Shown piece by piece: positions 1 to 8,288 of a stretch of 64,000 nt of DNA (position 1 is its first letter; each line of letters opens with the position of its first letter). The translations under genes were made by a program, and so were the position numbers. Source of the DNA: an uncultured Blautia sp. (GTDB taxonomy: Bacteria; Bacillota; Clostridia; Lachnospirales; Lachnospiraceae); assembly GCA_934426285.1 (NCBI GenBank), contig CAKRYE010000003.1, positions 1-64,000 on the forward strand, given 5' to 3'. Below the pieces are notes generated by a model, which did not search any database, was not told the origin of the DNA, and saw only the letters and a program-made list of their open reading frames with translations.

Positions 1-81
1 TCATGTGTAAAGAATTTTCGAGAATCGTATGTGTTTCACTGTTTAGTTATCAAGGTTGTCTGTCTTTGCGACAGCTTTTAT

Positions 82-110
82 ATTATACCAGCTGACTTTT
101 ATGTTGTCAA
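82..110 (-). promoter_or_regulatory. Strong promoter (P2), probably of an rRNA operon off the left edge
   Basis: On the minus strand a perfect -35 TTGACA (105-110) and a perfect -10 TATAAT (82-87) are separated by 17 bases. The sequence downstream, towards base 1, runs into a leader with an ACCTTGATAACTAAACAGTG stretch. It resembles the unstable leader or spacer sequences next to 16S rRNA in Lachnospiraceae. The target gene is outside the window, so the rRNA assignment is an inference. Confidence 0.7.
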
Positions 111-168
111 GAACTTTTTTATTTATTTTTTAAATTCTTTTTCAACAATCCGCATCAGCAACTCTGAT

Positions 169-197
169 ATAATATCACATCCATTTATCTCTGTCAA
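169..197 (-). promoter_or_regulatory. Upstream tandem promoter (P1) of the same transcript
   Basis: A second minus-strand promoter has -35 TTGACA (192-197), a 17-base spacer and -10 TATTAT (169-174). It lies 87 bases upstream of P2. Tandem near-consensus promoters facing the same way are typical of rRNA or large tRNA operons. Confidence 0.6.
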
Positions 198-245
198 CAA
201 CTTTTTTACCTTTTTTTAGTTTCAATTTTGTTTCTGAGAAAATAG

Positions 246-272
246 AAATCCGCCTCATTCAGAAGCGGATTT
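246..272 (-). terminator. Terminator after the cvpA operon
   Basis: An 8-bp stem (246-253 with 265-272, AAATCCGC/GCGGATTT) is followed on the minus strand by a T-rich stretch. It sits about 70 bases past the cvpA stop and insulates that operon from the tandem promoters downstream. Confidence 0.6.
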
Positions 273-340
273 ATCATACCATTGTTTTTCGTCTACGTCA
301 AGCACCTTTTTACATTTATTTACATTTATTTTTCATTTAC

Positions 341-1048
341 CTATTTTGTGTAAAATATATTCATAAAGATTTTAATCAGAATATCCTTATCATACAAATA
401 ATTTAACAAAGGATCCTGCATGATAAGTTTCAGGGCTGTATCTCCCAGTTTCGTATTGCACAAAACGGTAAATACTAAAAACAAAATCCAGATCATAATC
501 ACAAATTTCACGCCTCCCAGCAATCCCCCTGCAATTTTGTTTACCCCACGGATTACAGGAAGCCCGGCGATCAGATTTGTAGCCCAGGTAATACATCTTA
601 TGAATAAAGTTGCCAGTATAAAAGAAATCAGAAATGAAATTCCATTTACTACAATTTGCGCCAGGTATCCAACAACATAATCTGAAAATGTATTCACCGA
701 AAGATATTGATAAACTGATGAATTATTATTCTCTGTCAGTCCGCCGGACAACAGATCCGGAAAATCCAGATCAGATATGGCGTTCTCCTGGCTTTCTTCT
801 GTCACAGTCTGGGCTTTTATCCCCTTTTCTTCTGCAAATTTGCTGCAGTTTTGCTGTATGGTTTCATATATAGATGTGTTTTCACGGATATAGTTATTCA
901 CATATGGATTAATAAACCATACCAGAACAATAGACAGGACTACGCATATCAGTGAAACTACTTCTCGGATCAATCCGCGTCTGTAACCGCGCAGGCAAGA
1001 CAGGATCAAAATTGCAATCGCAATAATACCGGGCCAGGTTATATTCAT
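341..1048 (-). CDS. CvpA family membrane protein
   Basis: This 235-residue protein has four predicted membrane segments, near residues 7-20, 30-46, 127-150 and 180-200. It fits the CvpA/colicin V production family: a first helix followed by a basic GYRRGLIRE turn, and a glycine-rich stretch before the last helix. Family members are linked to envelope homeostasis, but the molecular function is not established. The start has a clear AGGAGG ribosome site. It is the last gene of a three-gene minus-strand run behind the DUF5711 and LysM genes, with only 10 bases between it and the DUF5711 stop, so co-transcription is likely. The central loop (residues 55-110) is longer than in many CvpA proteins. 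Confidence 0.8.
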   Translation of the reverse strand: MNITWPGIIAIAILILSCLRGYRRGLIREVVSLICVVLSIVLVWFINPYVNNYIRENTSIYETIQQNCSKFAEEKGIKAQTVTEESQENAISDLDFPDLLSGGLTENNNSSVYQYLSVNTFSDYVVGYLAQIVVNGISFLISFILATLFIRCITWATNLIAGLPVIRGVNKIAGGLLGGVKFVIMIWILFLVFTVLCNTKLGDTALKLIMQDPLLNYLYDKDILIKIFMNIFYTK

Positions 1049-1058
1049 ATTATTCCTC

Positions 1059-2297
1059 CTATCCCAGCTTGATCACATCTACACCACTGTCCAGAACGAG
1101 CAGATATCTGTTCCACCCAATCTTAAAGAAATCCTTAATGGTGCCGTCTACTGATCCCATATATTTCTGAACTCCTCTGCTGTTCATTACACATATCTGT
1201 GAACTGTTATACATCAGAATATTCCCACCGCTCAGTTTAATGGTAGTATACGGAATATTAAAATTCTGTTTGAATTTCAGATTGCCATCTGTAGAATACA
1301 CTTCCATCGTATACTGCTTATCCTTGCTGTCATTCTTAAATACAAGCCCTATCATATCATCATCGAAAAAGGTGCTGACAATTTCCTTTTCCACTTCCAC
1401 GGTTTTACCTTCTTTGGGAATCTGGCTTCCCTGGTAAAGAGTAAATCCATTATCTTTAAGCGCAACAGCGCGTCCCTTTTCCAGATATTGGATCTGGGGG
1501 ATCACCACACCTTCATATTTATATCCACTGACAATACGGTCATCTTCATTCTGGCCTACATCCCCAAAATTATAAAAAGCCACATAGCTGGTCGTATCAT
1601 TCCCATCCACAAACTGGTAAGTAACCATCATGATAACCCCATCGTCTGAAATAGCAACATCCAATGGATAACCAGGATCATCTACTTTTGTCTGGTTTTC
1701 TGCGATCAGACTTCCGTCTGTACTATAGAAATCAATCCAGGTGTCATCGCCTCCATCCAGAATCGCAGCAACTAGACCGCTTTTGGACACTCTGGCTTTT
1801 ATAATACTGTAAGACGTAGTAACGCTCCCCGTTTTGCCGGATTTATCGTAAATCTCCAGGGTAGTCCCATCTTTATCTGCTATTACTGCACGATTTCCCT
1901 TCACATCAGCCACAGGGTTCTGCATCTGATACGTCTCACTCCAGATTGTATCTATACTATCCGAAACCAGAGATACTCCGTCCGGACTATACCGCAAAAT
2001 ATCTCCATCCATTTCCACATAGCTGGTAGATACCACATCCTCCTGTTCACTGGATTTAACTATCTTATAATTATGGTAACTTCGTTTCTCCACATAAATG
2101 GCCACAGCTGTCACAGCCGCCACGATCACCGTTGCTATGAGCACAGTTTTTTTCACAATACTTCTTTTGTGTCCGTTATGCGAATTCTCACTATGCTCCC
2201 GGCCTGTGCTTCCCTGTTCTCTGGCAAGCCTTGCTTTTTCGGCAGCCAGTTTTTTCTTTTTATGTTTTCTCATCATTTTTTTTATTGTATTTGTCAT
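1059..2297 (-). CDS. DUF5711 family membrane-anchored beta-propeller-like protein
   Basis: This protein of about 412 residues starts with a very basic cytoplasmic tail rich in Lys and Arg, then one membrane helix (about residues 50-68), then a large outside domain. That domain has repeated beta-rich segments of the kind YSTDG, YNSSQ and VYSTDGNLKF, reminiscent of WD/PQQ propeller blades. I recognise it as DUF5711, a family of unknown function common in Lachnospiraceae. The ATG at 2297 is preferred because AAGG motifs sit just upstream; an in-frame ATG at 2345 adds 16 residues with a weak ribosome site. It sits between the LysM and CvpA genes, so a cell-envelope role is a reasonable inference. 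Confidence 0.7.
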   Translation of the reverse strand: MTNTIKKMMRKHKKKKLAAEKARLAREQGSTGREHSENSHNGHKRSIVKKTVLIATVIVAAVTAVAIYVEKRSYHNYKIVKSSEQEDVVSTSYVEMDGDILRYSPDGVSLVSDSIDTIWSETYQMQNPVADVKGNRAVIADKDGTTLEIYDKSGKTGSVTTSYSIIKARVSKSGLVAAILDGGDDTWIDFYSTDGSLIAENQTKVDDPGYPLDVAISDDGVIMMVTYQFVDGNDTTSYVAFYNFGDVGQNEDDRIVSGYKYEGVVIPQIQYLEKGRAVALKDNGFTLYQGSQIPKEGKTVEVEKEIVSTFFDDDMIGLVFKNDSKDKQYTMEVYSTDGNLKFKQNFNIPYTTIKLSGGNILMYNSSQICVMNSRGVQKYMGSVDGTIKDFFKIGWNRYLLVLDSGVDVIKLG

Positions 2298-2415
2298 TTT
2301 TATCCTTACCTTGCAGTATTTTAGTCGAACGGACATACTCCGCATTTACCTATCATCATTGATCATTCTGCAATCTGCAGCTGCCACAATCCAGAATTTA
2401 TTATAACACATATAT

Positions 2416-3684
2416 CTAAGGTAATACAATTACTTGTCCCGGATAAATGATTTCATCTTCTTTTATACCATTCAAAGCACAAATCCGGCTTATTTCCTTT
2501 GCATCACCATAACGTTCCAGACTGATCTGAAAAAGAGTGTCTCCCGGCTGTATCACATAAGATTCATGGACAGATTCTGAAGCAGCTGTTTCGTTTTCCT
2601 TTTGCAGCTCCTCCCGCATTCTTTTCTGTGCTTTTCTCGTATCTGCCTCCTCTCTGTAAATCTGCTCTGTTTTATCAGACTGATCGATTTCTCCTGTCTG
2701 ATTAGCTGGTTTGGGAGTCTGTTGTACAGAAACTTCCTTTTTTTCATTTTCCTTACTCTTTATGGTTTTCTTTTTTATCCTTTCGTTATCTGCAGTTTTC
2801 TTTTCTATCTTCTTTTCTATCTTCGGGGTTGGTGATGGCGTAATTTCTTCTATAATTACAGAGGACGCAGCTTTACTTTGATCCTTAGAATATCCCGGAT
2901 TCTGAAAATTCCTGTAAAAATTCATTCCCACCGTCAGCACAGCGATCGCCAGACACACAGGCACTGCATAGGAAAAAACCGAAACTGTATTTTTTTCTTT
3001 TTCCTCCTTTGTTTTTTCCGTAATGATCTTTCTGAAATCCTTCACAGCCTTATCTTCATATTTTTCTGTCAGATCCGACTGAAGCTTCTCGTTTTTCTCC
3101 ACCATATAATTTTGCATACAGGTATTTTTCTCATAATACAGATAATAACCTTCCAATCGTATCATGGTATTGTTCTCATAACGAAAAAAAGCATCTTCAC
3201 TTTCCTGAGGTTCCATAAGCATCAACACTTTTTCTCCTCCGAAATGCTTCAGATGTACTTTTTCCAGAAGTTCTGTTGCCTCCATAGATATCCGTGGCTG
3301 AGAAAAGAACCAGCCAACAATCTCCTGATCTTCAAAATATTTCTTTTGGTCTTCGTGAATCTGTTTCCATACCTGTCCTGAAAAGTCCACATGATCCACA
3401 GCAGCTTCCATATCTTCTGCCATAACAGCTCCTCTGATAAACAGATATGCTGTTCCTGTCTTCCATTTTATTTCTCCTGTAAGTACAGCAACCCTTCCTT
3501 TCTGTACCTCCTGGTTTTCTTCTGTCCTGGCCAGCCTTATCAGAAATGTATATACATAATCCTCCATATAGATTTTGTATTTTTCTCCTGCCACTCCTAT
3601 CTGCCTTATATTTCTGGGCAGGCAAAATCCTTCCTCCCCCTCTTGTATATCTGGATTTTCCTCCTTATAAATTACTTCTATCAT
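2416..3684 (-). CDS. LysM-domain membrane protein with degenerate JAMM/MPN-like N-terminal domain
   Basis: This protein of about 422 residues has three parts. Residues 40-185 look like a JAMM/MPN fold: a TGEIKWK turn, then a VGWFFSQP motif at 123-130 where active enzymes have GW(Y/H)HSHP. Both metal-binding histidines are replaced (F and Q), so peptidase activity is not expected. One membrane helix follows at 236-257, then a Lys/Glu/Pro-rich linker. A C-terminal LysM domain (about 374-422) has the usual VIQPGDTLFQIS and LNGI elements and should bind peptidoglycan. The ATG at 3684 is chosen because an in-frame upstream TTG lacks a better ribosome site. The JAMM assignment is from pattern recognition only. 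Confidence 0.7.
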   Translation of the reverse strand: MIEVIYKEENPDIQEGEEGFCLPRNIRQIGVAGEKYKIYMEDYVYTFLIRLARTEENQEVQKGRVAVLTGEIKWKTGTAYLFIRGAVMAEDMEAAVDHVDFSGQVWKQIHEDQKKYFEDQEIVGWFFSQPRISMEATELLEKVHLKHFGGEKVLMLMEPQESEDAFFRYENNTMIRLEGYYLYYEKNTCMQNYMVEKNEKLQSDLTEKYEDKAVKDFRKIITEKTKEEKEKNTVSVFSYAVPVCLAIAVLTVGMNFYRNFQNPGYSKDQSKAASSVIIEEITPSPTPKIEKKIEKKTADNERIKKKTIKSKENEKKEVSVQQTPKPANQTGEIDQSDKTEQIYREEADTRKAQKRMREELQKENETAASESVHESYVIQPGDTLFQISLERYGDAKEISRICALNGIKEDEIIYPGQVIVLP

Positions 3685-3787
3685 TTCCAAATCACCCCTT
3701 CGGCTATCAGAATAGCATACAGAAACTGCGGATTTTATCAGATTGTAAGAGCAATCTCCAAAAACTTACCGACAGATTTTGCATCAT

Positions 3788-3817
3788 GCATAAATAGCAT
3801 TCATTAAGGATATGATA
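3788..3817 (+). promoter_or_regulatory. Possible sporulation sigma (F/G type) promoter of yyaC
   Basis: GCATA (3788-3792), 15 bases, then GGATATGATA (3808-3817) partly matches the sigma-F/G consensus. It lies about 90 bases upstream of yyaC, a gene expected to be forespore-expressed. The match is imperfect. Confidence 0.3.
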
Positions 3818-3904
3818 AATCAGACAGAGACTTTCTTGATTTCTCTGTTCACAGACATATAAGCCAAAAACAATAATAAAGCCCAAGTAAACAGGAGAAA
3901 TTTT

Positions 3905-4450
3905 ATGGTGTTTTATGTAAACTCTCAAGAAAAAGAATCCTCCAGCGAAATTGCCTTTCTTCTAAGAAAATGCATTCTCCATCATCCGGGTCCATGGTCT
4001 GAACTGATCTTTCTCTGTATCGGCAGTGACCGCGTAACCGGCGACTGTCTGGGACCTTATATCGGTCATCAACTGAGCCAGAAGGAAATACACGGAGTTT
4101 ATGTCTACGGAACTCTGTGTCATCCTGTGCATGCTCTGAACCTGGAAAAGGCATCCGACTTTATCCATACCCATCATCCCCAGGGACTTGTCATTGCCAT
4201 TGATGCCTCTCTGGGTCAAAAAAAGCACCTGGGATACGTGACCATCGCAGATGGTGCACTTTACCCAGGTGCCGGAGTCCAAAAAGAACTTCCTCCTGTA
4301 GGTGATATCCATATCACAGGAATCGTAAACATTGCAGGTATGCTGGAGCAGCTGACGCTTCAGACAACCCGGCTGTCTACTGTGATCTCACTGGCAGATA
4401 CCATTACACAGGGAATCTTAAATTATACAAATTCTTTGATCTGTTTGTAA
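3905..4450 (+). CDS. yyaC: Spore protease YyaC
   Basis: This 181-residue protein matches the YyaC family, relatives of the germination protease GPR and hydrogenase maturation proteases. Visible hallmarks are the CIGSDRVTGDCLGPYIG segment near residues 38-54 and the AIDASLG and GVQKELPPVGD segments. In sporulating Firmicutes it is thought to act on small acid-soluble spore proteins or in spore maturation; the substrate is not well defined. The ATG has an AGGAGA ribosome site. It is the only plus-strand gene in the first 14 kb and converges on the transketolase gene, overlapping its 3' end by 28 bases with no terminator between them. Confidence 0.85.
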   Translation: MVFYVNSQEKESSSEIAFLLRKCILHHPGPWSELIFLCIGSDRVTGDCLGPYIGHQLSQKEIHGVYVYGTLCHPVHALNLEKASDFIHTHHPQGLVIAIDASLGQKKHLGYVTIADGALYPGAGVQKELPPVGDIHITGIVNIAGMLEQLTLQTTRLSTVISLADTITQGILNYTNSLICL

Positions 4451-5361
4451 ATGCCTTCTGCATCCAGACCATATTTCTCAAGAAGAGCTGTTGCAGGGCC
4501 GGATTCTCCGAATACATCATTTACACCGATACGTTTTACAGGTACAGGTGCTTTTTCAGACAGGCATTCGCATACTGCTCCGCCAAGTCCGCCGATTACT
4601 GAATGCTCTTCTACAGTTACAACTTTGCCTGTTTCTTTGGCTGCTGCAACTACAAGTTCTTCATCCAGAGGCTTGATCGTATGGATATTGATCACTTTTG
4701 CATCTACGCCGTCTGCCGCAAGCTTCTCTGCTGCTTCAAGAGCAGGAGCTACGCAGAGACCGTTTGCAATAATCGTAAGGTCTTTTCCTTCACGAAGGAC
4801 AATACCTTTACCTAATTCAAATTTATAGTCCGGTCTGTCATTGATAACCGGAACTGCCAGACGTCCAAATCTCATATATACAGGACCAACATGCTCATAA
4901 GCTGCTTCTACCATAGCTTTTGCTTCAATATCATCAGAAGGGCAGGCAACAACCATTCCCGGAATCACTCTCATAAGAGCGAAATCCTCACAGCACTGAT
5001 GGGTAGCACCATCTTCACCTACAGAAATTCCGCCATGAGTAGCGCCAATTTTTACATTGATCTTCGGATATGCGACAGAATTACGAACCTGCTCAAAAGC
5101 ACGTCCTGCTGCAAACATTGCAAATGTGCTGGCAAATGGAACTTTTCCTGTAGTAGCCAGACCTGCAGCAATACCCATCATATTACACTCGGCAATACCA
5201 CAGTCAATATGACGCTCCGGAAATTCTTTTTTGAATACGCCAGTCTGAGTAGCTGCAGCAAGGTCAGCGTCCAGAACGACCAGGTTCTCATGTTTCTTAC
5301 CTAATTCAACCAGTGCAGCACCGTAGCTTGCTCTTGTTGCGATCTTCTTTACTTCTGACAT
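4423..5361 (-). CDS. Transketolase, C-terminal subunit
   Basis: This 312-residue protein carries the pyrimidine-binding domain of transketolase (residues about 5-170) and the C-terminal transketolase domain (about 185-305). The GIAECNMMG segment holds the conserved glutamate that activates thiamine diphosphate. With the N-terminal subunit just upstream it makes a split transketolase, which moves two-carbon units between ketose and aldose phosphates in the non-oxidative pentose phosphate pathway. Its ATG lies inside the end of the upstream gene (13-base overlap), so the two are translationally coupled. Split transketolases are common in Clostridia. Its 3' end overlaps the convergent yyaC gene. 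Confidence 0.92.
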   Translation of the reverse strand: MSEVKKIATRASYGAALVELGKKHENLVVLDADLAAATQTGVFKKEFPERHIDCGIAECNMMGIAAGLATTGKVPFASTFAMFAAGRAFEQVRNSVAYPKINVKIGATHGGISVGEDGATHQCCEDFALMRVIPGMVVACPSDDIEAKAMVEAAYEHVGPVYMRFGRLAVPVINDRPDYKFELGKGIVLREGKDLTIIANGLCVAPALEAAEKLAADGVDAKVINIHTIKPLDEELVVAAAKETGKVVTVEEHSVIGGLGGAVCECLSEKAPVPVKRIGVNDVFGESGPATALLEKYGLDAEGIYKQIKEFV

Positions 5362-6188
5362 AATGCTTCACCTACCTTTTCTAAGTCTGCCATTGCCTGT
5401 GCATACTGCTCGTCATTTGGAGCTTTGCCATGCCATCCGGCCTGGTTTTCCATGAAGGAAACGCCTTTTCCTTTAACAGTTTTCATAATGATTGCTGTAG
5501 GCATTCCTTTGGTAGCCTTAGCTTCATCAAAAGCTGCCTTTAACTGATCCATATCATTTCCGTCTGCAACGTTGATCACATGGAAGTTAAATGCTTCAAA
5601 TTTCTTATCGATCGGGTATGGAGAACATACATCGTCAATCTTACCATCGATCTGAAGTCCGTTGTTATCTACGATCACTACAAGGTTGTCCAGTTTTCTG
5701 TGGCCTGCGAACATAGCAGCTTCCCATACCTGGCCTTCCTGGATCTCGCCATCACCTAATAAGGTATATACACGATAGCTTTCGTTGCTTAATTTAGCAG
5801 AAAGTGCCATACCTACTGCTGCAGAGATTCCCTGTCCAAGAGAACCACTGGACATATCAACACCCGGGATATGTTTCATATCCGGATGTCCCTGTAAATA
5901 AGATCCCAGATGACGAAGAGTCTTCAGGTCTTCTTTTGGGAAAAATCCTCTTTCTGCAAGTGCAGAATAGTATCCTGGTGCTGTGTGGCCTTTGGAAAGT
6001 ACAAAACGGTCACGGTCAGCTTTCTTAGGATCCTTAGGATCAATGTTCATTTCTTCAAAATATAAGTATGTGAATACATCTGCTGCAGACAGAGATCCGC
6101 CCGGATGTCCTGCTTTTGCAGCATGTACTGCTGTAACGATATCCTTGCGGACTTCGTTTGCAATTTTCTGAAGTTCTAATTTTTCCAT
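5349..6188 (-). CDS. Transketolase, N-terminal subunit
   Basis: This 279-residue protein has the thiamine diphosphate-binding half of transketolase. The GDGEIQEGQVWEA motif followed by a VDNNGLQIDG segment forms the diphosphate and metal site, and KGHTAPGYY and HPD segments are typical of the family. It needs the C-terminal subunit encoded directly downstream for activity. It is the second gene of the transaldolase-transketolase operon, 15 bases after the transaldolase stop. Length fits split transketolase N subunits. Confidence 0.92.
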   Translation of the reverse strand: MEKLELQKIANEVRKDIVTAVHAAKAGHPGGSLSAADVFTYLYFEEMNIDPKDPKKADRDRFVLSKGHTAPGYYSALAERGFFPKEDLKTLRHLGSYLQGHPDMKHIPGVDMSSGSLGQGISAAVGMALSAKLSNESYRVYTLLGDGEIQEGQVWEAAMFAGHRKLDNLVVIVDNNGLQIDGKIDDVCSPYPIDKKFEAFNFHVINVADGNDMDQLKAAFDEAKATKGMPTAIIMKTVKGKGVSFMENQAGWHGKAPNDEQYAQAMADLEKVGEALCQK

Positions 6189-6203
6189 TATTATAAATTC
6201 TCC

Positions 6204-6857
6204 TTATTCACCAAATACGGCTTTATAGTCGTTCTGGAATTTCACAATACCAGCATCTGTCAGAGGGTGTTTTGTCATCTGTACGATTACATTGTATGGA
6301 ACAGTTGCAATGTCAGCACCTGCAAGTGCGCAGTCTGTTACATGGATCGGATTTCTTACGCTTGCAGCGATGATTTCTGTCTCAATCCCTGCTACTTCGA
6401 AGATCTCAGCGATCTCACGGATCAGATCTACACCTCTTGTAGAAATATCGTCAAGTCTTCCAAGGAATGGAGATACATAGGTAGCACCTGCTCTTGCAGC
6501 CAGAAGTGCCTGGTTAGCTGAAAAGATCAGAGTAACGTTTGTTTTGATTCCTTCTGAATGGAGAACTTTAACTGCTTTCAGACCTTCTACTGTCATAGGG
6601 ATCTTAACTACCATATTCGGATGGATTGCTGCAATAGCACGGCCTTCTTTGATCATGCCTTCAGCATCTGTTGTTGTAGCTTTTACTTCACCGCTGATCG
6701 GTCCGTCTACAATAGATGTGATCTCTTTGATTACTTCTTTGAAATCTCTTCCTTCTTTTGCGATCAGAGATGGATTTGTAGTAACACCACAGATCACACC
6801 CATATCATTAGCCGCTTTAATATCCTCTACTTTTGCTGTGTCAATAAAAAATTTCAT
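6204..6857 (-). CDS. Transaldolase of the fructose-6-phosphate aldolase-like (TalC) family
   Basis: This 217-residue TIM-barrel enzyme has the Schiff-base lysine in VVKIPMT (K85) and the DTA and TTNPSL motifs of the small transaldolase family. Two positions separate true aldolases from transaldolases: here they are Glu57 and Phe131 (SGEV, SPFLGR), the transaldolase state, where fructose-6-phosphate aldolases have Gln and Tyr. It therefore most likely moves a dihydroxyacetone unit between sedoheptulose-7-phosphate and glyceraldehyde-3-phosphate. It leads the operon with the two transketolase subunits and has its own promoter upstream, so the operon rebuilds the non-oxidative pentose phosphate pathway. 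Confidence 0.92.
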   Translation of the reverse strand: MKFFIDTAKVEDIKAANDMGVICGVTTNPSLIAKEGRDFKEVIKEITSIVDGPISGEVKATTTDAEGMIKEGRAIAAIHPNMVVKIPMTVEGLKAVKVLHSEGIKTNVTLIFSANQALLAARAGATYVSPFLGRLDDISTRGVDLIREIAEIFEVAGIETEIIAASVRNPIHVTDCALAGADIATVPYNVIVQMTKHPLTDAGIVKFQNDYKAVFGE

Positions 6858-6923
6858 CTTAAAAACCCTCCTGTTTTTTTGCTTGATTACGTTGATATCC
6901 AGAATTTCTCTGTTGATAACTTC

Positions 6924-6951
6924 ATTATAACAAGCTTCCAGAAAAGGTCAA
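6924..6951 (-). promoter_or_regulatory. Promoter of the transaldolase-transketolase operon
   Basis: Minus-strand -35 TTGACC (6946-6951), a 16-base spacer and -10 TATAAT (6924-6929), about 70 bases upstream of the transaldolase ATG, which has an AGGAGGG ribosome site. Confidence 0.7.
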
Positions 6952-7157
6952 TCCCTGTGAAATTTTATTAATAATTTTTGTATTAATAATGTATGTTTTT
7001 ATAAATAATGATTTCTACCTGTTCCTATGCATTATTTCTGTTCAACTGATAATTCTATATGTCAGACTGGGACATTCTGCGCAGCTGTTTGAAATAGTTT
7101 TTATCAGTTCTTACACCAGCCCTTTACATTATTAATAATAATTTTTTGAAAACATAT
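6952..7157. other. AT-rich intergenic region with nested inverted repeats
   Basis: Between the LacI gene and the transaldolase promoter. AACTGATAA (7044-7052) and TTATCAGTT (7101-7109) are a perfect 9-bp inverted repeat enclosing 48 bases. Inside is a smaller repeat, TGTC/GACA, around 7060-7075. ATTATTAATAAT-like palindromes occur near 6966-6990 and 7130. No open frame is convincing. It may be the 3' end and terminator region of the LacI transcript or an operator cluster for the transaldolase operon. Confidence 0.35.
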
Positions 7158-8270
7158 TTAATTATTTTTTTCCAAAGGGTTATTTCTGACATGAGCATAA
7201 CCTGTAGTGCGTCTTGCCATTAGTTTAGGAGTATACTCAATATTATACAGGCTGATAGGAGCTGTGTCTGTAAGAAACTGCTCCTTCGCATCAATTTTGC
7301 GGATTATGATATCGCAGGCATCCTGTCCCTTAAGTGCTACAAAATGATCAATGGTAGTCAACGAGATCCTGCGGATCCCGGAATAAAAAATATTGTCACA
7401 TCCAATCACCGACACATCTCTGGGAACATGCACCTTTGCCTCATGCAGTGCATCCAGTGCACCAATGGCCATCATATCATTCTGTCCTGCAATAGCAGTA
7501 AACTGGCGTCCCTCCTGTAAAAGCTCCATGGTAAGCTCATAGCCCATAGAATATTCAGAATCCATTCTGGGGATCTGAGAATCTATGGACTCATCTGCCG
7601 CTTTAATGATCACGTGATCCTTCAGCCCCTCTTTTTCATATTCTTTTACAAATCCATTTACCCGTTTGGTTCTCTGCCATTGTCTCTTTGTCAGTGGCGG
7701 CGTAATAAATGCCACATCCCTGTGTCCCAAATCCAGCAAATGTCTTGCCATAAGTCTGCCCACCACGGTATTATCCTGATTAATGGCATCTACAGTAGTA
7801 GTTTTCTCTTTGTTACTGATAATAACAAGGGGAATTGTCTGTGCCATTTCCTCTACCTGTGACTGAAAATCCGGATTTGGATTACAGCTGTAGATAATTC
7901 CCTGCGGCTGCAAAGTCTGCATCATCCGCAGATATTTTTCTTCCAGTCTGGGATCTCTCTGGGTATTGCAAATGAAAACTCCATACCCCTGTTTATCTGC
8001 CACCGCCTCAATCCCCTGTAACAGCAATACATAATAAGGATTGGTAATAGTAGGACAAAATACAACGATCAGCCTGTCCTTTTTGCTTTCTTTTTTGTTT
8101 CTGCGACCAGGAAGCTGATATCCCAGTTCTCTGGCTGCCATCTCCACTTTCTCTACGGTTTCCCTGGAAAAAGAAACATTATACTTTTTATTCAGTACCA
8201 TAGATACCGTAGCCTGAGACACACCAGCTTTTTTAGCCACATCAGAAGATGTTGCTTTTTTCTTTGCCAA
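7158..8270 (-). CDS. LacI family transcriptional regulator
   Basis: This 370-residue protein has an N-terminal LacI helix-turn-helix (residues 6-55, with AGVSQATVSMVLN and the hinge helix region) followed by a periplasmic-binding-protein-like sensor domain (about 65-350). The effector cannot be read from the sequence. It lies directly upstream of the pentose phosphate operon on the same strand, so control of that operon or of sugar metabolism is a plausible inference. It follows recR by 18 bases and may be read through from the dnaX-recR transcript. Confidence 0.85.
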   Translation of the reverse strand: MAKKKATSSDVAKKAGVSQATVSMVLNKKYNVSFSRETVEKVEMAARELGYQLPGRRNKKESKKDRLIVVFCPTITNPYYVLLLQGIEAVADKQGYGVFICNTQRDPRLEEKYLRMMQTLQPQGIIYSCNPNPDFQSQVEEMAQTIPLVIISNKEKTTTVDAINQDNTVVGRLMARHLLDLGHRDVAFITPPLTKRQWQRTKRVNGFVKEYEKEGLKDHVIIKAADESIDSQIPRMDSEYSMGYELTMELLQEGRQFTAIAGQNDMMAIGALDALHEAKVHVPRDVSVIGCDNIFYSGIRRISLTTIDHFVALKGQDACDIIIRKIDAKEQFLTDTAPISLYNIEYTPKLMARRTTGYAHVRNNPLEKNN

Positions 8271-8288
8271 AGGTCTCCCTCCTTTGCA

